Positions 1 to 10,512 of a stretch of 64,000 nucleotides of DNA are shown here, one piece after another (within the stretch, counting starts at the first letter, position 1; every line of letters begins with the position of its first letter). This DNA comes from Clitoria ternatea (lineage: Eukaryota > Streptophyta > Magnoliopsida > Fabales > Fabaceae). The notes under the pieces were generated by a model. The model saw nothing but the letters and a program-made list of their open reading frames with translations. It was not told the origin of the DNA and searched no databases. The stretch covers positions 122,841,001 to 122,905,000 of the forward strand of contig CM075673.1 in the NCBI GenBank assembly GCA_037962975.1, read 5' to 3'. The position numbers were made by a program, and so were the translations under genes.

Positions 1-1926
1 GCGCACCCAGTGCTGGTGAGAACGGATTTGCCTCTCCGTTCAGTACTTAGCAAGCCCGACCTTGCCGGGAGGATGATAAAATGGTCTGTCGAGCTGTCTG
101 AATTTGAAATTTCGTATGAGCCTCGAGGAGCCATCAAGGCACAAGTGTTGGCTGATTTTGTTGTGGAGATGACTGGGGCGGACCCTGCCACCCCTCGAGC
201 GCATTGGACCATTTACGTTGATGGATCGTCGAACAACAAAGGTTGTGGAGCAGGTGTGGTGGTAGAAAGTGATGATGGTGTGCACCTAGAAATTTCCCTC
301 CGATTCAATTTCAAAACCTCCAACAACCAGGCTGAATACGAAGCATGCTTGGCCGGTCTCCGTGCGGCGATTGACATCGGAGCATCAGCAGTCACACTGT
401 GCAGTGATTCTCAATTGGTGATTTCGCAGATCCAGGGGGAGTACCAAGCGAAGGAGCCGCAACTTCAATTGTACTTGAATTGTGTTAATGAATTGAAGGG
501 AAGATTTGAAGTTTTAGAGTTCAAACATGTGCCCAGAGAGGAAAACACCAGAGCGGACATCTTGTCAAGACTTGCAAGTACAAAGCAGCCCGGTAGCACA
601 ACAACGGTGGTTCAAAGCACTTTGACGTCACCTAGCATACCTCTGTACCCTTCTCTGAACGCTATCATGGTGAGCTATCCATATGAGGATTCCTAGGTCA
701 TCCCCTATATTCGCTATCTGGCTGATGGTCAACTGCCCACTGATGAGAAGGAGAGGAGACGAGTGAAGAGGGAGCTGCCATATTTTATTATGGTTGATGG
801 TGTTCTCTACAAAAGGGGATTCTCTGTCCCATATCTTTTGTGTCTAAGAGAGGATCAGGTTCAAGCGGTTTTGGAGGAAGTGCACGAGGGGCAATGTGGG
901 CACCATGCTGGGGGCCGAAGCTTAATGAGGAAGGTCCTCAGGGCTGGATATTGGTGGCCCACTGTGAAGCAAGACTCTGTAGATTTTGTTAGGAAGTGTG
1001 ATGCTTGTCAAAAATTCTCCAACCTCCACCATACACCGGCCCAAGAGCTGTCCTCATCTGTTGTACCTTAGCCGTTCTACCAGTGGGGCCTTGATATTTT
1101 GGGTCCATTCCCCACTGCGCCAGGAGGTATCAAATATTTGATCGTGGGGGTAGACTACTTCACCAAATGGATCAAAGCTGAGCCCGTAGTGCATATTACT
1201 TCTGCGCGAACAAGACGTTTCGTGTATGAAAATATCATAGCTCGATTCGGGGTGCCAGGGCGGATTGTGACTGACAACGGCACCCAGTTTACAGACAAAA
1301 AGTTCACAGATTTGCTAGAAGGACTGGGGATAATCCAGATATTTTCGTCTGTTGAACACCCCCAAACCAATGGACAAGCGGAGGTAGCCAATCGAGAAGT
1401 GCTAAAGGGGTTGAAGAAGCGTCTGGGAGAAGCAAAGGAAGGATGGACCGACCAGCTATGTCATATTTTATGGGCATACCGCACCACGCCTCATTCTTCA
1501 ACTAACGAATCCCCATACCGGTTGACGTACGGGGTTGAGGCCATGATCCCGGTGGAGCTACAAACAAGATTGGCTCGTGTGGAGTATTTTTCAGTTGAAG
1601 ATAACAACGCCAATTTGGCATCAGAACTGGACGTCCTCCAAGAGTTAAGGGAAAAGGCTTTCGTCAGAGATCAGGCTATAAAAGCAAAGGCAGCACTCCG
1701 GTATAATAAACGTGTCCAGTACAGAGCTTTCAACACCGGAGATCTTGTTTTGAGAAAGGCAAGTGTGGGGAATAAATTCGCTCACCAAGGAAAGCTAGCA
1801 CCGACGTGGGAAGGTCCTTATAGAGTTTCTGAAGTAACTGGAAAAGGGACATACCGGTTGGAAGAACTTGATGGAACTCCAATCCGCAACAAATGGAACA
1901 CTTACTTACGTGTTTATTACAGCTAG
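1..1926 (+). pseudogene. Tat-lineage Ty3/gypsy pol, C-terminal part (RNase H + integrase), two in-frame stops
   Basis: Single reading frame from the window edge to the TAG at 1924. It encodes the end of the RT connection, an RNase H and an integrase. RNase H shows IYVDGSS, the glutamate in NNQAEYEA, CSDSQLV and a final aspartate in ENTRADILSRL, so its four acidic residues are present. The integrase has a zinc-binding H-H/CDAC region (about 880-1010) and a complete catalytic triad: VGVDYFTKW, IVTDNGTQF and the glutamate in NGQAEVANRE. The frame is interrupted only by TAG at 694-696 and TAG at 1069-1071. Both sit where relatives usually have tryptophan, so each is a likely TGG-to-TAG transition, and there is no frameshift. 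The RNase H resembles the extra RNase H of the Tat group (inference). Gag, protease and RT lie left of the window. The last residues resemble the usual integrase end, so the 3' end is complete. Confidence 0.9.
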
Positions 1927-2262
1927 TTGGTAAGACGGCGTGTACTCTTTTTCCTTACTTGAGTTTTTTCCCTTTGGGTTTTCTCAAGAAGGTTTTAACG
2001 AGGCATGACCCCAACTACGCTCTTCATGTAATGTACTTTCAATTTTAATGAGAATACATTTTAACCGCCCTATCATTCTCACTTTTCTTATGTGTTGTGA
2101 TCTATAGCCGTAGTTTAATACGCATACACCTCAGGACGGATGAACTCAACTACCAACTCTGTAGTTGATGATGTAACTCCTCGAGGGACTGATGAAGACC
2201 CCTCAGGATGGATGATCTCAATCACACATCGTGTGTTTTGACGATGTAACTCCTTGAGGTGG
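1927..2262 (+). other. Spacer between Tat pol and tandem repeat
   Basis: Non-coding sequence after the pol stop. It contains the motif CTCCTCGAGG/CTCCTTGAGG in two related blocks (about 2120-2190 and 2195-2260), which look like earlier, more diverged forms of a local duplication. No gene is seen. Confidence 0.5.
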
Positions 2263-2690
2263 AATAGGTTGTAGGGCTGGTCCTTTTTCAAGGCCACAAA
2301 CCGAACCCCATTCGAAGACAACATGGGTTGTAGGGCTGGTCCTTTTTCAAGGCCACAAACCGAACCCCATTCGAAGACAACATGGGTTGTAGGGCTGGTC
2401 CTTTTTCAAGGCCACAAACCGAACCCCATTCGAAGACAACATGGGTTGTAGGGCTGGTCCTTTTTCAAGGCCACAAACTGAACCCCATTCGAAGACAACA
2501 TGGGTTGTAGGGCTGGTCCTTTTTTCAAGGCCACAAACCGAACCCCATTCGAAGACAACATGGGTTGTAGGGCTGGTCCTTTTTCAAGGCCACAAACCGA
2601 ACCCCATTAAAAGACAACATGGGTTGTAGGGCTGGTCCTTCCTCAAGGCCACAAACCGAACCCCATGCGAAGGCTTGGGCGCAGTAGGCC
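2263..2690 (+). repeat. 59-bp tandem repeat, about seven copies
   Basis: A unit of 59 bp beginning CATGGGTTGTAGGGCTGGTC and containing GGCCACAAACCGAACCCCA repeats head to tail. Unit starts are at 2322, 2381, 2440, 2499, 2559 and 2618, with a partly diverged first unit from about 2263. One unit has an extra T, giving the 60-bp step between 2499 and 2559. The units are almost identical, so amplification is recent. The array lies between pol and the antisense gene, in the 3' untranslated zone of the Tat element. Confidence 0.95.
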
Positions 2691-3375
2691 GGTTCATACA
2701 GAAAACCACGCTGAACCCCGAGTAACGGGCGCAGTAGGTTCAGGATTAGCCCTGATCTGAACCCCGTGTTGAAGGCTTGGATTGTAGGATTGCACTGAAC
2801 TCCCAGTACGGTTAGTAAGATCGAACCGAACACCGTGTGAAGACTTGAGGTGTAGGACCAAACCGAACCTCAAGAGAAAGGCGTGAAGCTTACCCTTGTC
2901 AAAGTTATACCAAAATTCAAAAGGCAATGTCCGTCCTCAATTGTGGAATATCCACCCCAGAGCGGTTGAACGCTAACATACCCGCTCTGCATCTTCGAGG
3001 ACAGATGAGCATTTCTATCTTTTTAAGAAGTTAAAAGGTAATTCTTGAGATAAAGTTTCCCTTCCCAATGTACTTACACTTGGGGACAGGGCATGCTTTA
3101 ACTTAATTGTCGCTCCTTTGTTACAATTTGTTATCTTAATCCGATGTGATAAGTGCGCTTTAAGCAGCTAGGTAACCACACAGAACGGATTCACAAAGCA
3201 TTGAAAACAATAAAGTATTTTGTATAGCACTAAGTTATCCAACAATCATACATTCGACGCAAGTAGTTGAAGAGAAGCAACAGTGAATTTTATTTCCAAA
3301 ATAAGAACTTATCCAGGTTACAAAATAGTTAAAGCTGGAGCTGATCCCAGTACACAGCTATGAATAAAGCTTAAA
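2691..3375 (+). other. Degenerate repeat tail and spacer of the Tat element
   Basis: To about 2900 the sequence keeps fragments of the 59-bp unit: GAACCCC, GGCGCAGTAGG and GAAGGCTTGG recur at irregular spacing. This is an older, mutated part of the same array. From 2900 to 3375 no repeat or gene is seen; it probably holds the 3' untranslated region of the antisense gene that ends at 3376. Confidence 0.6.
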
Positions 3376-6043
3376 TTAAGGGGCCGGTGCCTGATCCTCC
3401 GCAGAGGGCACTTCTGTCTTCTCCATCTCATCCTCTGCTCCAGTTCGGGCACCTTCCTGCGTTTCAGCTCCAGAGGCAGCGGTGGACGTTGTCGGCTCCA
3501 TACTTTGACCTTCTAGAAGGGGAGGCAGTTCGTACAGAGATGCACGGGGTTCATGATGCAAGCCGTCCTTATGCACTTCGACAAGTTTTCCCCCATGGAA
3601 TTCGAAGAACGGATCCAATCCGTACAAATTCAGCTGCACTCCGGGGTTACGATAATAAACTTGACGAAGGGCCAGGCCGAAGGATTCATACGCCACATTT
3701 TTGCATATCTCCAAGGCTTTGGCAGCCTTGACCTTCGCAGCAGCTAATCTTCTTTGAACCTTGGCAAAATCCTCTTCTGAAGGCCCAGCACTCGCACCAC
3801 CCTTCTTGAGTTCCTTAATTTGGGCTTGCATCTCCTTCCGAAGGCTTTCCCACTCCCCAAGGTCTTTGTTGTGACCGTCCTCCATAATTTTGAGATCGTC
3901 AGCAAGCTTAGCCGATCTCTTTTTCTCCAGTTGTAATTCTTCTTCAAGGAGGGGTATGGTTTTGTTCTGTTTCTGGAGGTCGGTAATTTCCCGCTCTAGA
4001 GCCTTGTTCGCAAAATGAACTTGGCTTGCCTCCTCAGTTTTCCTCTGGAGCGTCTTCTTGGTTTTCTTCAATTCTGACTCCACGCCCCTATGAACTTCAG
4101 CTTGCTTGGTCGCCCATGTCTCCTTCACCGTGAGTTCGGCTTCAAGTTTTTCAACCTGGTCCATGTAATCTGCCTTCTCGCTCAGGGAATCGAGGAGGCC
4201 GGACAGTTCATCCAGCTGCCAACGCCCGGCTTTACAAGCACCTCGGACCCCAGCAGCGTCGAGGGAGGGGCGAAGGCAATACCTTGCCTTTGGAAGAGTG
4301 GGAGGCATGGACCCCTGAAACCATAAATAAGGAGAAAGGAAGGAGTCACGCGGAGGATCAAACGCCGGAGGAGGACCATTCCCAGAGTCTGGTTCTGAAG
4401 CATTCTCTGAAGAAGGGGCAGAGGATTCAGGAACGGGCTTCTTTCCCTTGTCCTTCTTCAATTCAGTTTCTTCGACCGTCTTCTGACGCTTCTTCATAGG
4501 GTCATCAGAGGAGGGCTTTTCTTGATCTGCCTTTTTTACAAGGTGCCTCTTTTTCCTCTTCTTCTCTGGGACGGCCTCCTCGTCGCCCGTTCCAGTGGCC
4601 TCAGCTGGTTCTTCTGTTTCCTCCTCATCAAAGAGAGGAACCTCATCACCTACTGCAGAGGTTAGGGGAATGAGGGGAGTTTTGGTGGCGTTCCTCTTCG
4701 CCTGGATCTCATTCTCCTCAGAGGAGGAATCATCGTCAGCCATCATGGTCCTTAATGACAACATCTCTGGGCAGGCTCTTTTGATTTGTTCTACAAAACA
4801 AGAAAGGTTGAATTAGCACATAAGAAGAAAAATAATCAGAGCGGAATAATTATACAACACAGATAGAGTACGAGTGGATATTACGGAGGTAAGTGTTTCG
4901 GATGTCGTCCTCGGCCAAGAGGAGCCTGCTGGAAAATCCTTTGAGGGTTTTCGAGGCCGTCTGCATGGCGCTCAAGACCTCAACAGAATGAGAGGAGAGT
5001 TCACTCTCATCTGTGTAATAAGCACGGCTCATGAGGAGAAAATGCTCGTGCGTCCAGCTAAGAGGGAACTTGGTAAATCCCTCCTTGTTTCGCCAGAAGA
5101 CCGGCTTATTTGGTTGAATACGGACCCGCGTGTAGTAGTGCTTGAAGGAGCGTCCATCCACCTTAGCGGATTCCGTATAAGATTTGAAATTTATCACCCT
5201 TGAGTCGCTACGGAGAGTAATGAACCCAAGGCCGCCCTTCTTATTAGCACGGCGGACCACTTGGCAATAGTGAAACAGTTTAGCCACAGTGGCGGAGAAG
5301 TTGAAATGCTCCCCCAGAACCTCCAGAGCCCAGACTAGACCCCAACCGTTGGGATGCAGTTGTGTGGGGGCGCAGTCTAGGAAACGCAGGATGGCCATCT
5401 GGAATTCCGTCATGGGGAAGCATACTCCCAACTTCAAGAAGACGAAGTCGTACATGTAGACCGACCTCTCATCAGGGACGTTGTGGCATACTCTCTCAGA
5501 GGGACGTGGTGCCAGAACAGCGTATCGCACCTTGTACTTTTTGTCTAAATATATTTTACAGCAGAAAGAGACCGTGCATTCCTCCTCACTCGCATGGTGC
5601 GAAGGGATCTCTAGGAATTCCTCCTCCACCCAGCAGTAGGGTTTCTCCCTGTTGAGCTTTTCCCAGTCAAGCCGGTGTGCCACAACGTTGACACACCCCT
5701 CAGCAGAGCGGAGAACTGGTGTTTTTCCACGTCCTGGAAGGTCCATAGTTGTGTAGGCACGGTGGAACGCGTACGTACTGTGGTAAAAAGAAACATCGTC
5801 AGAGAGGTAACCTTCAGCACTTGACCCTTCATCAGAGCGGCTGGTACCCCTCGAGTCAAGGGGAACCTCAGAGCGACGTTGGGAAGAGGACACTCATGAG
5901 GAAGAAGCTTCAGCTCTCTCTGAGCGACGAGGCCCAGCCACAGGAGGATTCGCTGGAATCCTCCCACCACGGTGGCTAAGGGGGGCACGAGAGCCAAAAC
6001 TCCCCCTGTTTGAAGGACCAGCGTGGCCTGCTCTAGGGCGCAT
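3376..6043 (-). pseudogene. Antisense accessory gene of the Tat element: two exons, gypsy-type 'transposase' domain plus coiled coil, one in-frame TGA
   Basis: I read exon 1 as 6043-4885 and exon 2 as 4790-3376. The ATG (CAT at 6041-6043) is in the context CCACCATGCG and is the first ATG after the presumed transcription start. The exons join in frame across a 94-bp intron to give about 857 codons, broken only by TGA at 5894-5896. Exon 1 starts Arg/Ser/Gly-rich, then carries a conserved region with QLHPNGWGLVWALEVL. This resembles the plant family annotated as putative gypsy-type transposase (PF04195 in my recollection). Exon 2 has a basic stretch (KKRKKRHLVKK), an acidic/Ser-rich part, a long Lys/Glu coiled coil (roughly residues 190-330 of the exon) and a Glu-rich tail. 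The function of these antisense frames in Tat/Grande-type elements is not known. Nuclear location is an inference from the basic stretch. Confidence 0.8.
4791..4884 (-). other. Predicted intron of the antisense gene
   Basis: On the minus strand the donor is CTCC|GTAATATC (intron starts at 4884) and the acceptor is TTCTTGTTTTGTAG|AACAAATC (intron ends at 4791). Removing it keeps one open frame through both large ORFs. The acceptor has a strong pyrimidine tract. Confidence 0.8.
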
Positions 6044-6212
6044 GGTGGAAATAGAATGAACAAAAATTGCAAGGAGTTGAAGGAAAGGGAGGTTACCTAA
6101 AGGAAGAAGATCTTTGAGAAGTTTGAAGACGACAGAGAAATTTCCAAGAAATTTGAGTAGAGGTTCACTAAGCTTGAAAACAAGAGTGGATTCCAAAATC
6201 TGCTAAGAGTCC

Positions 6213-6220
6213 CTTTTATA
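6213..6220 (-). promoter_or_regulatory. TATA box of the antisense gene
   Basis: The minus strand reads CTATAAAAGGG. Transcription would start near 6185, leaving a CT-rich leader of about 140 nt with no ATG before the predicted start codon at 6043. The combination of TATA box, clean leader and good start context points to a real independent promoter rather than a chance ORF. Confidence 0.7.
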
Positions 6221-6239
6221 GGTAACGAAGAGACATAGT

Positions 6240-7540
6240 GTTTCGTCGAAGGTCACAAGGCTTGCATCAAAACGCAACCTCTTTCAAATTGAAACGACTC
6301 CGTCGTTTTGTCACGTACGAGCGCAAAAATGGTAACGTTTCAGTAAACATTTTGGCAAAATGGGCCCCCCTTTTTCAGTTTGAATCCAGGTCCAATAAGC
6401 CCAATCGACGGTTACACTCTTGGGTAATGATGGCTCATGCGTAAAAAACGCATTTACTGTCCAATCATGCCATGCGCATTTAATGCCTTCAACCACTTTT
6501 CGAATACCAAGGGTTTCGATTCTCAAAGACCCTTGGGATTTCAATCATTTATTTTATGCTGTCTGAATCCGTCGTACGCAACGCGAGAAGAGCGGTCACT
6601 CGTTTATTAGAGCAGACGCTACAGAGCTTCCAGAGACCTCCCAGGATGTACCACCGGCATCCAGACTTCTCTAGAGTTGTGTAGCTCATATGAGCAACTT
6701 AACAGTCCCTCATACAAGCTAGGGGACAGATGATCCGGTCTGGATACCGGCCCCCAATCTTGGGACGTCAGAATGACCTCATATAAGGAAAACCAGTGTC
6801 CTGGTTCAACTTTACCACACCGGATATCCGATGTCTGGCCGTCCGTCCTCATCTCACGACTGCCCCACTTATTTTCTCTATAACGGATCTTTGTTCATTT
6901 TCGCAGAACATTTACATAACTCTTGGCTTTTCAGTCGCAGCAAGATAAGAGCCCCTAATAACTTATCAGCGAAGATACTGTATGTAGCAAAATATGTCAC
7001 GTCAATGGCCTCAGGAAGCAAGTGGATGTGTCAGCAGATTATGCAGAAAAGGTGATTATCCTCTCCTCTTCCTAGAGGATCGTACTCTGATAATTGACCT
7101 ACCCTCCTGACACATTCTGAGTGCTGAGCCACTCTGATTGACATAATGTACACGCTATCAGAGCTAGGGGACCTACCTGTATCCAACGACTCATTTTCCC
7201 ACGTACAACTATAAATAACTCATTTCAATACACATGCAGGGTATCGTTGTTCTATCTCATATTTTTACTGTTACTTCGCTTGAGCATTCACTGAGCTCTT
7301 ACACTCTTCTAACTTGAGCGTCGGAGAATCTTCGCAGGTGGCACCACCTTTCGCCCCCCTGCAACGCGAAACGTTGGTGTGAAGGATCTCCAGGACAACA
7401 AGGCCGGCCTTTCCCACTGAGAGACCAGATTAATACATCGGATACACACTGTTCCGGTGTATAAACCCTAAAAACACCTATAATCTTGTGGCTGGTCCCA
7501 CACCGGATCCTAGACCCCGGTCCAGACCAGTTCAAAAGTT
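6240..7540 (+). repeat. U3/LTR region of the Tat element (edges unresolved)
   Basis: No coding sequence. The block has a TATA box (7210-7217), then CACTGAGCTC and CTTGAGCGTCGGAGAATCTT, a stretch I recognise from Tat-type LTRs, and ends in GC-rich sequence near 7530. I could not find a convincing TG...CA pair, polypurine tract or target duplication, so the real LTR may start anywhere from about 6560 to 7080. The 5' LTR is outside the window. Confidence 0.55.
7210..7217 (+). promoter_or_regulatory. TATA box of the Tat LTR
   Basis: ACAACTATAAATAACTC lies in the presumed U3 on the plus strand, pointing in the direction of gag-pol transcription. Confidence 0.6.
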
Positions 7541-7559
7541 AATAGAGTCCAAAGTCCAA

Positions 7560-9178
7560 AGTCCAATGGGTGCCAATATACAAGACCAAATTCCTACTAC
7601 AAAATTATAAGAATTGAAAATTCTCCTAAGTTTCTAATTAGTACAAGGCTTATGCTTCCTTTACAATGTCTTTAAAGTCTTCACTTGGTATGTAGAAACT
7701 CCACCTCACCTAGCAAAACAACACCAACAAACTCCACACGAAAATTGTTAGGAAAAACAAGCAAGATTTAAAACCTCTCAAGTGTTTCTCTCAATCCCCA
7801 CCCTTTCTCTTAGGTGTCAAGAAGTCTCTAGCAATTTCCACACCTATCTCAAGTGTCCCTAAAACACTACCCTCAATAGATGGAGAAAGAGGAGTTATCT
7901 TAGAATTTGAAAGGAAGAAAACTCAAATGACAAAACTCAAGAGAGGTTGAAAGACAAACTAAAAATGCTCAAGAATAAAAGGTAACTCAAAGAGGAATAT
8001 TTTTGGATTTTCGATATGACAAGACACAAAACAAGAAAAGCTAAAGTGAATAAAACTCAACACAAGGAATTTTCAAAAATGGAAAGAACAACACAAAACT
8101 TGACAAGCAAGAAAGTAAATGCAAGAAAGAAAGTAAGGTAAGGCAAAAACCTAGAAACTCTAAAATTGCAATTTTAAGCAAAGAAGGTCCAACTTGAAAT
8201 ATGTGAAATAATTAACTAGCATAAATCTTTTTAGGGTTTTGGTATAATAATTAACAAGATGATTTAGTGTCTACTTTTTAATAATTGCTAAAAAAGGTCT
8301 TTCTTTCACACTTTTTATTTTCCTACCCTTTAACTTTTTCTTTTGACTTTTGATGTAAGGGCTTTCTTTTTTCTTTTCTCTTTTGTATTCTTTGTTTCTT
8401 TTCTTGTAATTTTGTAGTACACTATACCAAAACAACCACCAAAACTGAAACTACACAAGCTAGTTACGCTAGTTCAATTTTAAACCTAATTGCTTAAGCT
8501 ACTTGCAATCTTCTTCCACAATGATGTATGGAAGGCTAATGACTCTTTTATGACAAATTTTCTTTATGCAAAACAATATGCAAAACTGAGTTGAATTATG
8601 TCCTAGATGTGCTTGTAAAAATAAAATTAAACCTAGAAGAGAAACTAAGAATAGGAAACTAACAATCCTAGAAATGAGCTAACTTTTAGAGGACTTAAAA
8701 GTAAGGCCTCCTAACACTAGATTTGGAACCTTTGAGAGTCACAAATTAATTGCTCAATGTAACTCCCTTACGGATTTGAAAGGACTCTACTAGTTGGATC
8801 AAAAAAATTTCTAGAACATGAAAAGGTTCCAAAAGGCACCGCACTCTACCTAATAGGCTCTAACAAGTAAGAACTTCACAAGATCCAAAGTACAAGCTTA
8901 AAACTGAAACTAGAAAGATGCCAAATTCAGAATTTCTAATAGCTACACATACCAATTGACATGTCAAATTCGAAACAACAAAAAAAACAATATGCAAAAT
9001 TTTATCAACTAAAGGAAAGGTAACTAAAATTGACATGAAACTTCAAAATTTTTTTGTATTTTCTAACATAACATGGCATCTAACAACAACTAATCATGAA
9101 ATTGAAAACAAAACCAGCCAACTAACACAAGGTAATTTCAAAAATTAAAGGAAGAAGAAGTAGAAAAGAACCTCCCAA
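7560..9178 (-). mobile_element. Leader (5' untranslated) region of a gypsy remnant, no coding sequence
   Basis: Read on the minus strand, this AT-rich stretch follows directly after a PBS-like site (9179-9192), where the untranslated leader of an LTR element would lie. No ORF of note is present on either strand. The right part of the element is missing: the sequence meets the Tat LTR near 7540-7560 without an LTR. Confidence 0.45.
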
Positions 9179-9192
9179 GCTCTAAGATACCA
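9179..9192 (-). other. Primer binding site-like sequence
   Basis: The minus strand reads TTTGGTATCTTAGAGC immediately after ...CCCACATCA. This is close to the plant initiator-Met tRNA complement TGGTATCAGAGC, with a 2-nt difference in length. It marks the 3' end of an LTR in minus orientation. Confidence 0.6.
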
Positions 9193-9194
9193 AA

Positions 9195-9792
9195 TGATGT
9201 GGGAAGTTCTTGTAGGAAAGCTTCCCAAGGAGAAGATCTTGGTAGTTTTTCTTCTTCTACCCTTTAAATTCCTTGGAGGAATGCTTCTCAAGGGATGGAA
9301 ACTGAATCCATGAAAAAGAGAACTTTAAGAGTTAGACGAAAATTATGGAAGGAAGAGAAGGAAAAAGAATGAAAGTGAAGCAAGGAGAATGGAGGAATGG
9401 AATGGAAGAAGTGAATGGAAGGTTTGGAGGCCACTCCCAAAGGGAGATAACTTCTTCAATCTCATAACCAAGGAGGGAGGAAACCACCTTGGATAAGAGC
9501 TTGCAAAAGACTTGGCTCTAGCCTAGAGAAATGAGACTACTCAACTTTTCTCTTAACACTCAAAGTGCTCTAAAAATCTCAAAATGTTTATTATGAATGG
9601 TTTTTACAAAGGAGAGCTCCTCATATAGGCCTTGGAGCATTTCAGCCAAGGAGAGTCTTATTGGTCTTCTACATGCTTCCTAGGCCCATAAGGTATTTCT
9701 AGAAGTGAAGTGGCCTAATACATGGCCCAAAAGAGAGTACATGGCCCAATAGTGACCAATTGGCCTAGTAAGGCCCAAATAAAACCTAAACA
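9195..9792 (-). repeat. LTR of a minus-strand gypsy element (about 0.6 kb; upper edge uncertain)
   Basis: On the minus strand it would start TGTTTAGGTTTT and end CCCACATCA. It contains a TATA-like CCTATATGAGG (about 9623-9635), then AATAAA a short distance downstream, as expected for the R region. The start could instead lie near 9830, because no clear polypurine tract is visible. Confidence 0.55.
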
Positions 9793-9801
9793 CTAGAAAA
9801 C

Positions 9802-10016
9802 CTAAGTATATGTAATATTATATGATGAGTACATGTAAGTCTTCCAAGTGTCCTCCTTGGGCTTAGGCCTATCAAATAATATGATGAAGGAAGTTAGGGC
9901 TTGGTGGATGACTTCCCTTCCCTTTTTGGACTTAGCCCTTGTTAAGGGACCTTTATAAGCTTCCAATCCTTTATCCAAAATGATGTGTGGGTCCTCCCTC
10001 ATGATGTCTTCATTAT
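9802..10016 (-). pseudogene. C-terminal end of a gypsy pol
   Basis: The minus-strand frame has GPLTRAKSKK and a helical tail, the typical end of a plant gypsy polyprotein after the integrase. It begins abruptly at about 10016, where the sequence switches to Sirevirus LTR, so only the last 70 or so codons remain. The apparent ORF start at 10053 lies in foreign LTR sequence and is not real. Confidence 0.6.
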
Positions 10017-10475
10017 CAGTGTACCTGTGTAAACATTTCAATCTCTCGTACATTGAGTTATTTGTTTGTAACTTTAAACACTTTACATTCTGGTGTGTTG
10101 CCAGAATCTGTTTATGTTGGGAAACACTTGTGGCTTGAAAAGGCTTTTAAAAGAATACTTGGATCTGTAGCCAAGAGTGGCTAGTGTCAATAATACTTGG
10201 GTTTAAGCCAGAAGTGGCTGGAGTCAGGAATACCGTTGCACTGGGCTGGTGTAGTATTGTAAAGGTATTTTACAATAATGAAAAATCCTTTGGTCTAAAG
10301 GGTCTGGACGTAGCTTTTGAGTGTCAAGTGAACCAGGATAAATTCCACTGTGTGATTTTCTATTCCTTACTCTAATCTCTTGAATTAATTTATGCTTGAG
10401 CGATCTGTATTTTTTCAAAAGAAAAAGAGTTTAAGACTTATTTAACCCCCTTCTAAGTCTAATTTTGTACCATCA
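10017..10475 (+). repeat. Truncated 5' LTR of the Sirevirus-like element
   Basis: Aligns by eye with the 3' LTR: CAGTGTACCTGTGTAAACAT matches about 47090, and from CATTCTGGTGTGTTGCCAGA on it matches 51755-52139. It contains the AGAATACTTGG short repeat also seen in the other Sirevirus LTRs here. Confidence 0.85.
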
Positions 10476-10477
10476 AT

Positions 10478-10489
10478 TGGTATCAGAGC
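10478..10489 (+). other. PBS of the Sirevirus-like element
   Basis: TGGTATCAGAGC directly follows the LTR end TACCATCA with two extra bases. It matches the 3' end of plant initiator-Met tRNA. Confidence 0.9.
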
Positions 10490-10512
10490 TTGTCCTTTCG
10501 GGTTGATTACTA

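Noticed and set aside
2263..2690. CRISPR-like array
   Set aside because: Units are contiguous 59-bp tandem repeats without unique spacers, in a plant retrotransposon.
5611..6072. Separate 153-codon minus-strand ORF overlapping the antisense gene
   Set aside because: It is another reading frame of exon 1; the domain-bearing frame is the one starting at 6043.
10478..10489. Fragment of a tRNA-Met gene
   Set aside because: Only the 12-nt primer-binding complement is present, directly after an LTR end.
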